From Dictyobacter formicarum (GTDB lineage Bacteria; Chloroflexota; Ktedonobacteria; Ktedonobacterales; Ktedonobacteraceae): DNA of 64,000 bases. The translations under genes were made by a program, and so were the position numbers. The stretch spans positions 1-64,000 of the forward strand of contig NZ_BNJJ01000007.1 of assembly GCF_016587435.1 (NCBI RefSeq), given 5' to 3'. Of the stretch, positions 35,207 through 43,758 are shown in pieces; position 1 is the stretch's first letter; each line of letters starts with the position of its first letter. Under the pieces are notes generated by a model. That model was not told the DNA's origin, ran no database searches, and saw only the letters and a list, made by a program, of their open reading frames with translations.

Positions 35207-36295
35207 ATGAACCAGGAGGGAGTACAGATTCCACTGGAACAGATAGATGCCTATCGCTTGCGTATTATGTCATCGATGCCACTGAAACTACTGTTAGTGG
35301 GCGACGTCATGCTCGGACGGCTCGTCAATGATATCCTCAAAGGTATATCTCCTGCTTATCCATGGGGAGATACACTGCCACTTTTCCAGGATGCCAACGT
35401 GCGCTTATGCAATCTCGAATGTGCTATCTCTGCTAGAGGAAAGCCCTGGTCCGCCACGCCGAAAGTATTTCACTTCCGAACAGACGCTAAAAATGTAGCC
35501 GTACTCAACGCAGCACACATCAATGCGGTCTCACTGGCAAACAATCATATCCTTGATTTTGAGTATGAAGGGCTATTTGATACACTACACTATTTGAAGC
35601 ATGCTGGCATTCATACCGTCGGAGCAGGTGCAACGCTAGGTGAGGCATCTAAGCCTGTCATATGGGAAGAGCAAGAGAGAAAACTGGGACTGATCGCCTG
35701 TACGGACAACGAGCCAGACTGGGCCGCATCCGAGACAGATCCAGGCGTCTGGTATGTGCCAACGCGGATAGGGGATAGCCGGGCGCAGCACCTGTTCGAA
35801 ATCGTGCAACGAGCCAGGGCGGACGTAGAGTGCCTGATCGTCTCTATACACTGGGGACCCAACTGGGGCTACGAACCCCCTCCTGAACATCAACCGTTTG
35901 CTCATGCGTTAATTGACCATGGGGCTGATATCGTCTTTGGACATTCCTGCCATGTTGTGCGCGGCATTGAGGTGTACAAGAACAGGCCCATCATCTATTG
36001 CGCTGGCAATTTCATCGATGATTATGCTGTTGATGAGGTTGAGCGGAATGATCAAAGTTTCATATTTCTGATCGAACTGAATGGGACGACGATTTCACGT
36101 GTGTTCTTGTATCCGACGGTAATCGACAATTTTCAAGCCAGACGAGCAAAGAATAATGAGCGCACGGCAATCGTAACCAAGATGCAGCAACTATGTACAC
36201 AACTGAATACAGTAGCAAGATGGAATGAGCAAGAAGAGCGTCTGGAGGTGGAGATCAGTACAATGCCAGGCACAGATAATGTTGACCTTGTTTAG
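35207..36295 (+). CDS. CapA-family (poly-gamma-glutamate synthesis-type) metallophosphatase-like protein
   Basis: A 362-residue protein with RBS AGGAAAGGAAG. LLLVGDVMLGR at the start, NLECAISARG, SLANNHILDF, VSIHWGPNWG and FGHSCHVVRGIEVYKNRPI are the ordered motifs of CapA/PgsA proteins, which have a calcineurin-like fold. These proteins take part in poly-glutamate capsule or related amide-ligase pathways. No CapB or CapC genes are adjacent and there is no signal peptide here, so the role may differ from capsule making. Confidence 0.85.
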   Translation: MNQEGVQIPLEQIDAYRLRIMSSMPLKLLLVGDVMLGRLVNDILKGISPAYPWGDTLPLFQDANVRLCNLECAISARGKPWSATPKVFHFRTDAKNVAVLNAAHINAVSLANNHILDFEYEGLFDTLHYLKHAGIHTVGAGATLGEASKPVIWEEQERKLGLIACTDNEPDWAASETDPGVWYVPTRIGDSRAQHLFEIVQRARADVECLIVSIHWGPNWGYEPPPEHQPFAHALIDHGADIVFGHSCHVVRGIEVYKNRPIIYCAGNFIDDYAVDEVERNDQSFIFLIELNGTTISRVFLYPTVIDNFQARRAKNNERTAIVTKMQQLCTQLNTVARWNEQEERLEVEISTMPGTDNVDLV

Positions 36296-36428
36296 AATGG
36301 GAAGCTCTGCTTTTAATACACATGATGTGTTTTGCCTTGCCATCTTTGGTACAATATGAGGACCGCTGCGAACACAGTCTATCATCGCCCACACGGGGAC
36401 GATATCGGTTGAAGGAGCAAAACACGCT

Positions 36429-37286
36429 ATGTTTTATATTGGCTGCCCGATGTGGGGATATAAAGAGTGGCTCGGAAATTTCTTCCCCGCCCGTACGCCC
36501 GCGAACGATTTTCTGCGTCTCTACAGTCAAAAACTCACGACCGTCGAGGGAAACACTATTTTTTACGCGCTACCGTCAGCGGAAACCGTGGCGCGCTGGT
36601 CGCAGGAGACGCCAGCCAGCTTCCGCTTTTGCCCTAAAGTGTTGCGCAGCATCAGCCACGAGGGGCAACTCTCACAGCAGAAAAGTGAGACGCTGGCCTT
36701 TATCGAACGCATGCGGGGCTTTGGGGAGCGTCTGGGACCCATCTTTCTGCAACTGCCGCCCTCCTTTGGTCCCGCTCAGATCGATCAGTTGCAGGCGTGG
36801 CTGGACTTCTGGCCCGAGGAGGTGCGCCTGGCCGTCGAGGTGCGCCACCCAGACTTCTACCAGGAGCCACACGTCGGCACGCTGGACGAGCTGCTGCGCT
36901 CCCACAATGTTGCGCGCGTCATCATGGATACGCGCCCGATCCGCACCGGCACGCCCAAGGAGCAGAAGGAGCTGCAGGCCCGCGAGCGCAAGCCCCACCT
37001 GCCTGTTCACATCACCACCACCACCGATTTCGCCTTTGTCCGCTACATCGGCCACCCCAGGATAGAGGTCAACGAGCCATTCCTCGATCACTGGGCCCAG
37101 CAGCTCGCCGACTGGTACAAGCAGGGCTTAACCGTCTACGCCTTCTGCCACTGTCCCTACGAGGTGCACTCGCCGGAGATCTGCTACCAGCTCTACCAGC
37201 GCGTGCGCGCCCTCATCTCCCTGCCCCCTCTCGCATGGCAACCCGAAGAGCCTGACTCAGGCCCGGAACAGATGCGCCTCTTCTAA
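36429..37286 (+). CDS. DUF72 family protein
   Basis: A 285-residue TIM-barrel-type protein. Its start MFYIGCPMWGYKEW is the DUF72 signature (G-x-x-x-W), and FRFCPKVLRSISHEG, FLQLPPSFGP, LAVEVRHPDF and FVRYIGH follow in the family order. It is a complete member. The biochemical role of DUF72 proteins is not established; they are found near DNA repair and metal genes in some bacteria. GAAGGAG stands 14 bases before the start, a long spacing. Confidence 0.88.
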   Translation: MFYIGCPMWGYKEWLGNFFPARTPANDFLRLYSQKLTTVEGNTIFYALPSAETVARWSQETPASFRFCPKVLRSISHEGQLSQQKSETLAFIERMRGFGERLGPIFLQLPPSFGPAQIDQLQAWLDFWPEEVRLAVEVRHPDFYQEPHVGTLDELLRSHNVARVIMDTRPIRTGTPKEQKELQARERKPHLPVHITTTTDFAFVRYIGHPRIEVNEPFLDHWAQQLADWYKQGLTVYAFCHCPYEVHSPEICYQLYQRVRALISLPPLAWQPEEPDSGPEQMRLF

Positions 37287-37324
37287 GAGCTTGTAAGCTT
37301 CAGGTGGCCGATCGAGCACAGGCC

Positions 37325-37349
37325 ATCCTGCTTGCCGTGCAAGCAGGAT
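37325..37349 (+). terminator. Hairpin between convergent genes
   Basis: Perfect stem ATCCTGCTTGC-CGT-GCAAGCAGGAT lies between DUF72 and the SGNH hydrolase gene. There is no T run, so termination is probable but not proven. Confidence 0.5.
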
Positions 37350-37372
37350 TAGGATCGTTAAGGAACAGAGCA

Positions 37373-38008
37373 CTAAGCGATGGCTTGGACAGCTCGTAGC
37401 CAATGCTGGGCCATCAACGCATGCCCGGCTTCAGAGGGATGAACTCCATCGGCAGCCCAGAAGGCCGCATCCCACTGCGTAGCGGCCTCGGCAAAAATAG
37501 TATCAAAGGGAATCAAAAGAGCGCCGTACTCCTGAGCCAGCTTATGGACAACGGCAATTTTGGGATCCAAATCGGCTCTCCAGTCTTTGCGATCAGGAGG
37601 AACTGGCAAAGCGAAGGGTTCACAGAGGATCAGGCGGGCATCAAGTTTAGCTTTCACACTATCCAGTAATTGGCGATAATTGGCCTCATATGCTTCGACA
37701 GGAGTTCTATCATTCTGATCAAAAGCGCGCCAGGTATCATTTATGCCAATCAATATGGAAACCCACGTAGGATGCAGATCCAGGCAGTCTTTCTGCCAGC
37801 GCAGGGTGAGATCGATGGTTCGATGACCGCTGATGCCACGATTGAGAAAGTGAACCGCTCGCGCCGGATAGAGTGCCTGAAACCAGGCGGCAGCCATCAA
37901 CGCATATCCTGATCCAAGATGATAAGGATTGTTATAATCGCGCCCCGCGTCAGTCACACTATCGCCCTGAAAAAGAACGGTATCGCCCTGTTTTAACAAT
38001 GGTTCCAT
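37373..38008 (-). CDS. SGNH/GDSL hydrolase
   Basis: A 211-residue protein. ATG 38008 (MEPLLKQGDTVLF) follows GAGG by 6-7 bases; an in-frame ATG at 38029 adds seven residues. It has block I QGDSVTDAG with the nucleophile Ser, a Gly in NRGISGHRTID (block II), GINDTW with Asn (block III) and DGVHPSEAGH with the Asp and His (block V). Such esterases act on acyl or acetyl esters of sugars or lipids. No signal peptide, so it is cytosolic unless exported otherwise. Confidence 0.92.
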   Translation of the reverse strand: MEPLLKQGDTVLFQGDSVTDAGRDYNNPYHLGSGYALMAAAWFQALYPARAVHFLNRGISGHRTIDLTLRWQKDCLDLHPTWVSILIGINDTWRAFDQNDRTPVEAYEANYRQLLDSVKAKLDARLILCEPFALPVPPDRKDWRADLDPKIAVVHKLAQEYGALLIPFDTIFAEAATQWDAAFWAADGVHPSEAGHALMAQHWLRAVQAIA

Positions 38009-38200
38009 ATATACCTCATTTCGCTTCATTACAATACAATGTTACTGGTAAGATCAGCCTTTCCAAATATGCTACCCAAAGTCAGCAGGCTTCTTCCAGT
38101 CTTCATGCATAATAGACCCGACAAACAAAGATTTGTTGAGTTCCGGACGAACAAACCAGATCAGAAATGTCTTCTCCTCCCGAGCACGATCCGTGCCTGC

Positions 38201-38881
38201 TTACCAGATATACGGGATGAAGCGATATTTGACCTGTGCCATATAGGCATCGTACCCTGGCAATTCCTCTCGCAATACACGTTCCTCCAGGATGGCTCGC
38301 ACCGCCATCCCAGCGATCAGGACCAGGGCGAACAGTAAGCCGTACCACGATCCGAGCAGCAGGGGCGTTCCGAGAAAGAGGAGGAGCGCACCGGCATAGA
38401 GCGGATGGCGCACATAGTGATAGGGGCCGGTGGAGATCACCGTTTGTCCCCGTTCTTCCTGAATACGCACCGTTGGTGAGAGGAACGCGTTTTCCCGAAA
38501 GGTCAGGATCATGAGAGGAAACGAGGCTATCAGGGCAATAGTACCTATGATCTGGAGGAAAAGAGGCACGTGCGACCAGTGAAATCGCACCGCGTCCAGT
38601 GGCATCAGAATGGCCCAGGCAAGACAGAGCAGGTAGAACAAAGGCATGAGCACCCTGTCCCAGGTTTTTTGATTTGGTTGGGAGAGACTGAAACGCTCTT
38701 GCAGCAAGCCAGGGCTGGATGTGAACAGCATCCCGATGTTCACCAGAGTGTAGCCTGCTAACAGGATCAAGAAGATCCAACCAGCAGGCCACAGAAGCGT
38801 GCCTGCCGGAAGAAACAGAACCAGAGCAATAAACAGAAAGCTCATTACGGTCAATACAAGTGTTTTGATCAAAAGAGTCAT
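38201..38881 (-). CDS. Isoprenylcysteine carboxyl methyltransferase (ICMT)-family membrane protein
   Basis: A 226-residue protein with about six hydrophobic segments. RBS AAAGAGGTG sits just before ATG 38881. The C-terminal half has STGPYHYVRHPLYAG, the signature of the ICMT/PEMT fold, then EERVLREELPGYDAYMAQV with the Glu-Glu and Pro-Gly-Tyr elements that bind S-adenosylmethionine. Bacterial members methylate small lipophilic substrates. The real substrate is unknown. Confidence 0.85.
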   Translation of the reverse strand: MTLLIKTLVLTVMSFLFIALVLFLPAGTLLWPAGWIFLILLAGYTLVNIGMLFTSSPGLLQERFSLSQPNQKTWDRVLMPLFYLLCLAWAILMPLDAVRFHWSHVPLFLQIIGTIALIASFPLMILTFRENAFLSPTVRIQEERGQTVISTGPYHYVRHPLYAGALLLFLGTPLLLGSWYGLLFALVLIAGMAVRAILEERVLREELPGYDAYMAQVKYRFIPYIW

Positions 38882-39026
38882 AAGTCACCTCTTTCCATCA
38901 GGCTGTGGGTCACGACACAACGGTATCTCCAGACATCCATCCGCTTGAGGCACAGATCGTGCCTCTCGGTAATCGTCTCCATCAACACATCAAAGGATGG
39001 TCTGTTCAATCTGACGCATCCGCGCA
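38882..39026. other. Intergenic sequence, nothing recognised
   Basis: Non-coding space between the ICMT-like gene and the dehydrogenase remnant. Short frames have no support. Confidence 0.4.
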
Positions 39027-39169
39027 TTACATTCTAATAACAGGCTTTACAAAGCCTTCAGGTTTCTCATACGAGGCCGTGAACGCTTCCTGAATTGCAT
39101 CAAGCTCATAATAGTGAGTGGTAAGCTCATCCAGACAGAGCTGATGGGACGTAAGAGCGCTGCCTTCAT
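39027..39169 (-). pseudogene. Zinc-type alcohol dehydrogenase remnant (start and tail only)
   Basis: AAAGGAATTCTCT followed by ATG at 39169 reads MKAALLRP, the usual beginning of zinc-dependent dehydrogenases. A few codons later, in the +1 frame, the sequence reads LDELTTHYYELDAIQEAF, then TASYEKPEGFVKPVIRM and a stop, which is the usual end of the same family. About 300 internal residues are missing. An internal deletion with frame change best explains this. Confidence 0.75.
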
Positions 39170-39498
39170 AGAGAATTCCTTTCTACTATATGATCCTGAA
39201 TCCGCGTGGTCCCTCTCTACTATATTTTACAATCATTACCGTCTGCGGGTGTAAACTACAGTAAGAAACTGGCCCATGGGGCTAGAACGCGATTTTGAAT
39301 GTAGACCTCTTACGATAGCCTCACACGATCATCATCCTCAATGAAGCTCTCTCTATGCAGATATAGAAAGCGCTTAAGCCATGTATAATCGGATGAACAG
39401 GCGGTGCTTTGTGTCTTTATGTTCTTCATGATCTTAAAGGCACAAAGCTCTGGCAATCTCTCCGTTTTTCCACCTCAGTTTTCACACATCAGTTAATG

Positions 39499-40924
39499 TT
39501 ACCCAATAAGTGTGGTTACTACATAAGCAAAAACGGCACCAAGTACTGTGAGCATCAGCGTGAAGATACTGCTTTTCTCCTTATGGGCTTCAGGGAGGAC
39601 GTGAGATGCACCTATATACAGGAGAAATCCGGCCAGGAAACCAAGATATAAGGGCATCTGTCCCTCGGGGATCTTGATCAATAACGTTGATGCAGCGCCA
39701 AGAATAGGAGCCACAGCGACCAGAAGGAGCAAGCGAATAGCCTGGAGCCTGGTAAGTTTGTTCAGCAAGAGCAATGTCATCGTATTGAGGCCGTCACCAA
39801 TATCGTGCAGAATGACAGCGAACGCCACCAGAAATCCTAGCGTAGGACTTACCTGGAAACTGGCGCCAATTTCGATCCCTTCTAAAAAGCTATGGCCCGC
39901 AAATGCCAGTGCGGAGGCCACACCAATCACAGGATGGTGATGAGAGACAACTTCTTTACGATTTTGACGAGCATTCAGAAGAAGAAACAGCTTCTCAAGA
40001 AGATAAAAGAAGAGGAAGCCCGCGACAAGCATTGCAAAGGCGGTCACCTTCACGAAGTGGGGTATCCCTTCCATCAGCTCGTGCGCCGCATAGGCGCGTA
40101 TTCGATTCTTTTCGGAGAAAGGGGAGGTTGAGAGCAAATGACCTCTGGGGCGGTGGCTTACCTGGCGGGAAACCTCAAGGGGACAATAGCATGCCACAAA
40201 GCCGGGCTTGCCTGAAGGCGTTTACGGCAAGGCCCGATTGCCCCGCGCATCATGGTGAAGCTGAATTGCCGAACCTAGCCTACCAGCGGCGGTAAGGAAC
40301 GCTCGTTGTTGGAGATAGCGCCTGTTGCAACGTTCCCGAAATACACACCAGTTGAGCAGGGGTGTGAAATACACTGGGATGGATGAGACCAGTGGAACGC
40401 TCTCTTCGGGAAGCGATGGGAAATGATCCCATTTAAGGAGGCGAAAGGGCACCTAAAATGCGCTAGAACGTCGAATACGTGAGAATGCGGGATACTCCTC
40501 CCTGTGCAAGCAGAAGGAGTACAGAGCCATCGTAGTACTCGTGGAAGTTACGCCCCACCAAGGAGCGCCAGAAAGTGGCGTACAGGGGAAAGGGTGGCAG
40601 GGAGTACAGAAGAAGAGGGGATGTTGACGCGTGATGCGCCGATAAACAGTCCTCAGAGACTTCTGGAAACTGGAGAGCCCGTTGCATCGAAAGGTGCCCG
40701 GCGGGTTCGGGAAGGGGCCATCGGAAAAGGGCCGCGTTTAGCGGTACCTCGCTGGTGGCCTACTTCATAAACATTGCAGGTAAAAGATCAAAACAGACGA
40801 CTCCAATCAGTACTCCTGCGGTAAATCCCATGATGAGATGCAGTTTTTCGCGGAAACGGAGCGCAAAAATGCCACCAAAGCAGGTAGAAAAGAACGTAAC
40901 AAATGAAAGAAGGATCGCATTCAT
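39499..40924 (-). pseudogene. ZIP-family metal transporter split by a group II intron
   Basis: Minus-strand exon 1 is 40924-40769 (52 codons; GGGAG precedes the ATG) and exon 2 is 40080-39499 (194 codons). Joined they give a complete 245-residue ZIP protein with an unbroken frame. The first part holds two membrane segments (MNAILLSFVTFFSTCFGG, then GVVCFDLLPAMF), continuing as ELMEGIPHF. Later come the metal motifs HSFLEGIEIG and HDIGDGLN of ZIP transporters, which import Zn or other divalent metals. Left as it is, exon 1 runs into a stop (MFMK). The intron lies in the opposite orientation and so cannot splice from this transcript, and the gene is very probably inactive. Confidence 0.85.
40081..40768 (+). 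mobile_element. ORF-less group II intron inserted antisense in the ZIP gene
   Basis: A 688-base ribozyme-type element. The 5' end is GTGCG (consensus GUGYG). Domain V is at 40675-40708: GAGCCCG pairs with CGGGTTC, and inside GCAT-CGAAAG-GTGC carries a GAAA-type loop. Two bases later domain VI pairs GAAGGGGCCA (40711-40720) with TGGCCTACTTC (40756-40766), leaving one bulged A at 40762, exactly 7 bases from the 3' end AT at 40768. Removing it restores the ZIP reading frame precisely and leaves no target duplication, as expected for retrohoming. No maturase or reverse transcriptase is encoded, so mobility needed a protein from elsewhere. Confidence 0.88.
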
Positions 40925-41054
40925 GTGTTTCTCCCTTACACCATTTCCTCAATTTCTCTCGAGCAAACCCCAACATGAACAAAGAGATGCACTTCCTTGT
41001 GTATACATAAGAGCAAAAATGCGTTTTTTAAGCAGCAAAAGCTATTTTCCCTAA

Positions 41055-41086
41055 TACTATCCTACATAGTACCATCAATGATAGTA
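41055..41086. promoter_or_regulatory. Two overlapping BlaI/CopY-like operators
   Basis: TACTAT-CCTAC-ATAGTA (41055-41071) and TACCAT-CAATG-ATAGTA (41070-41086) overlap by two bases. The outer TACTA and TAGTA halves match BlaI/MecI dyads. They lie 130 bp before the ZIP start (minus) and 210 bp before the M56 start (plus). Confidence 0.6.
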
Positions 41087-41294
41087 AAGCAAACATCGTT
41101 GATAGATACATAGCTGGAAAGTACCAACCATACTGCGGTCGTTGGGATAGAGATAGAGGGAAAACGCAAGCATCATAGCATTTTATCTCTGGGCAGCCAG
41201 AACAAACTCCCGGATACTTCTACTATTCTCATCTCCTATGGTAAAATATGTATAACAACAGCAAAAAAGAAAAAAATCGCGTAAGAACCACACG
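41087..41294. other. Leader region of the M56 gene
   Basis: No gene or clear promoter box stands out. Together with the operators it fills the divergent ZIP-M56 spacer of about 370 bp. Confidence 0.4.
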
Positions 41295-42380
41295 ATGGGG
41301 AACACGACATCCCTTTTTTGTGGAACGTTTCTTTCTTACATAGCATTCATCTATGCCAGTCATCACGATAATAAGGCAGTGGGCAGAGGAGGCAGGGCAG
41401 TGCATACGTTGATTGGGGGAGCAATTTTTCTTTTGCTCATACTTGGAAGTAGCGTCACCCTCAAAAACCTGAACAATATTTCTCAGTGGTCACAACGACG
41501 CAATCTTCAACTGCTGGTTCTTGCTCTCCCCTTGCTCCCGCTAGGATTTGGCCTTTTCTGTCTGTATCATTTCTTGGAGCACCTCTGCCTTGCTGGAGAT
41601 CCGCCATGGGATGAACTGCTGGAAAGTGTGCTGCCGCTCATCACCGCTGCACTGATGATAGGCGCACTTATCACAACACTGGTCCGCTTCTTTTTGATGC
41701 GTCGCTTCATTTCCCACTATCGCCAACGTGCTACTGCGGACATCCAACAGCGTGTTGATCGGCTTGTCCGGGGGCGATACACCACACCTATTCAGGTGTT
41801 TCTTCTTCCTGTTCAGCATCCAATTGCTTTTACCTGTGGTTTCTTCCGACCTATGATATTTCTTTCACCCTGGATGATCCACCATCTCGATACCCACGAG
41901 TTGGATGCAGTGTTGGCGCATGAAGTCGAACATGTGATACGGCGAGATTATGGTATCCTGTTCGTGGCCACCTTTTTACGCGATGCATTCTTGTACCTTC
42001 CGACCAGCCATATGGGCTATCATCAACTACAACAGGATAAAGAACTGGCCTGTGATGAGCAAGCCGCTTTCACTACCCGGCGTCCGTTGACTCTGGCCAG
42101 CGCATTAACCAAAGTGTGGCTGCATGGAGTGGGCGAAGAGCAGCATGTATCCACGGGACTGGCGCAATCACTGTTACCACACCATACCACCATGAAATAT
42201 CGTGTCGAGCGGCTTCTTGAGGCCGCACCTCCCATTCCATCCCAGACCAGGAACTGGTACCGCTGGAACATCTGTGGGATTGGCATGCTCTTACTCATCC
42301 AGATCCTCTTCTTTTTTGTCGGGATGAAATTGATCGGCTGTGATCCTGCCATGACCATCATGCATCTCCTCCAACGATGA
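41295..42380 (+). CDS. M56/BlaR1-type membrane metallopeptidase
   Basis: A 361-residue protein with membrane segments near 5-20, 35-55, 70-95, 108-132 and 325-345. ELDAVLAHEVEHVIRRDYG (near 206-224) carries the HExxH zinc site, and KELACDEQAAF supplies the third ligand region. It lacks the penicillin-binding sensor domain of BlaR1, so the signal is probably not a beta-lactam. In the BlaR1/BlaI scheme the peptidase removes the BlaI repressor; a BlaI-family gene lies convergent downstream. The ribosome site is weak and the start is therefore uncertain. Confidence 0.85.
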   Translation: MGNTTSLFCGTFLSYIAFIYASHHDNKAVGRGGRAVHTLIGGAIFLLLILGSSVTLKNLNNISQWSQRRNLQLLVLALPLLPLGFGLFCLYHFLEHLCLAGDPPWDELLESVLPLITAALMIGALITTLVRFFLMRRFISHYRQRATADIQQRVDRLVRGRYTTPIQVFLLPVQHPIAFTCGFFRPMIFLSPWMIHHLDTHELDAVLAHEVEHVIRRDYGILFVATFLRDAFLYLPTSHMGYHQLQQDKELACDEQAAFTTRRPLTLASALTKVWLHGVGEEQHVSTGLAQSLLPHHTTMKYRVERLLEAAPPIPSQTRNWYRWNICGIGMLLLIQILFFFVGMKLIGCDPAMTIMHLLQR

Positions 42381-42554
42381 AGCAGTCGTCTGCAAAAGCA
42401 ACACTGATAATGTATGGATGATCACACAGAAAAAGATGAATACATCAGCAGGGAGATGCTATTTTTCTGCTTAAGATGTAAGAATGTGTCTAAAGCCTAT
42501 CGCCATGGGAAGCAAAGCGCCCCCGTACGGGCGGGCGCATCCACGCCCGCACCC

Positions 42555-42613
42555 GTTGTAATTGGTGGTGCAGAAAATGTGCATAGCACATTTTCTGCAC
42601 CACCAATTACAAC
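42555..42613. repeat. 28-bp perfect inverted repeat with 3-base loop
   Basis: Arms 42555-42582 and 42586-42613 are exact complements, with ATA between. The sequence starts GTTGTAATTGGTGGTGCAG and is not GC-rich. No T run follows at once, so it is longer and cleaner than a normal terminator. It separates the convergent M56 and BlaI genes. A GC-rich hairpin (GCGCCC..GGGCGC) lies just left of it at about 42517-42539. Confidence 0.75.
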
Positions 42614-42756
42614 CATTTTGAGCACCGAAGGTGCGAATCGTCAGGAGCCGAAGGCGCGAAAAGAGGGCATTCAGACACACTCTAAAACATTGCGGAGAAG
42701 AGTCGTTAAGAAGATCAGTGAAGGTTTTTTTCTGAAAAAGAGACAGAGATCCCAGT

Positions 42757-43200
42757 CTACTCTGCCTCTTCCTGGCGTCGTCGACGCGCGATTTCCTCAT
42801 ACAATCGGCGAGCTTGTTGAGCCGCCTGGGGATCTTGGATGGCATGAATACTATCGAGCATCTCTCCAGAAAAACTGACAAAGAGATCTTCAAGAATACG
42901 CCCCACGAAGTGTGAGATAAATTCCTGCTGCGTATAATTCGGATAATACACATATGCCTGATCCTGCTTTTCCACACGCAACAGTTTTTTCTTCGCCAGA
43001 CGCGTCATCGTGCTCATGACGGTTGTATACGCAATGCGCCGTCGCTCATAGAGCGCTTCAAAAATATCCCGCACAATGGTCCCTTCATGAGCGGGCCGAG
43101 CCCAGATGAGTTCCATAATTTCGGCTTCCAAATCACCCAAAACTTTGCGAATGCCAGGACGATCAGGGCGAAAGGTACTCAAATCTATCTCTGCGTCCAT
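42757..43200 (-). CDS. BlaI/MecI/CopY-family repressor
   Basis: A 147-residue winged-helix protein. ATG 43200 has AAGGAG 6 bases upstream; the ATG at 43206 touches the ribosome site and is less likely. LGDLEAEIMELIWAR, VRDIFEALYERRRIAYTTVM and STMTRLAKKKLLRVEKQD are the family order, followed by a helical dimer tail. No CopY-type C-terminal CxC metal hook is present, so it is more BlaI-like and probably removed by cleavage. The TACTA-TAGTA dyads upstream of ZIP/M56 and of the DUF305 gene are likely targets. Confidence 0.9.
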   Translation of the reverse strand: MDAEIDLSTFRPDRPGIRKVLGDLEAEIMELIWARPAHEGTIVRDIFEALYERRRIAYTTVMSTMTRLAKKKLLRVEKQDQAYVYYPNYTQQEFISHFVGRILEDLFVSFSGEMLDSIHAIQDPQAAQQARRLYEEIARRRRQEEAE

Positions 43201-43206
43201 ACTCAT

Positions 43207-43625
43207 CTCCTTATCACAATGTCAGTGGTATCCATGCACAGGCGAAGAGGATAGCGCATTGTTCACACGACGCCATATCAATACTCTCTTCCCATGGATA
43301 GTTCTCGTCCCATACATGTGCGTATTCTACCATAGAGCGCGCGGAGAGCATAGTACAAACTCGGAATATCAACCCTTATGTTATTTCTGGCTGTTTTGTT
43401 CTTTCACAAAAGAAGCATAAACCCAATAATGGGGTGAAAGTAACAAAGGGTGTGACTGGATTATTCCGCTTTGTGGTTCAGACAGAAACATCATAATAAG
43501 CTTTTGGTACTCATTATGGGAGTACCACACAACCTGGAGATCTACTGTAACTACGCTCCTGCCCACAACGTAATGTCAGAGGATAGCATACTCAAGGTAC
43601 GCCACAACTGGTACGATGTGCTTAG
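43207..43625. other. Intergenic stretch upstream of the DUF305 promoter
   Basis: No convincing gene. Short frames near 43381-43566 (minus) and 43471-43689 (plus) have no family likeness. Confidence 0.4.
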
Positions 43626-43659
43626 TACTATTGACAATAGTATACTTCCTCTCTATACT
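43626..43659 (+). promoter_or_regulatory. Promoter with BlaI/CopY-like operator
   Basis: TTGACA (43631-43636) and TATACT (43654-43659) are 17 bp apart. The dyad TACTAT-TGACA-ATAGTA (43626-43642) covers the -35 box, so a bound repressor would shut the promoter. It has the same dyad as the site at 41055. Confidence 0.72.
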
Positions 43660-43758
43660 GTAGCACTGAACGAAGGCACGTCAAAATGACCCAAGGACCT
43701 GTTACGGTGTCCGTTCTACCTACGCTTGTATGCAAGTCAGAAAGAGAGAAATACACTC

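Noticed and set aside
42414..42878. Open frame of 154 codons on the plus strand
   Set aside because: It runs through the 28-bp perfect hairpin and then antisense to the BlaI gene, with no family likeness.
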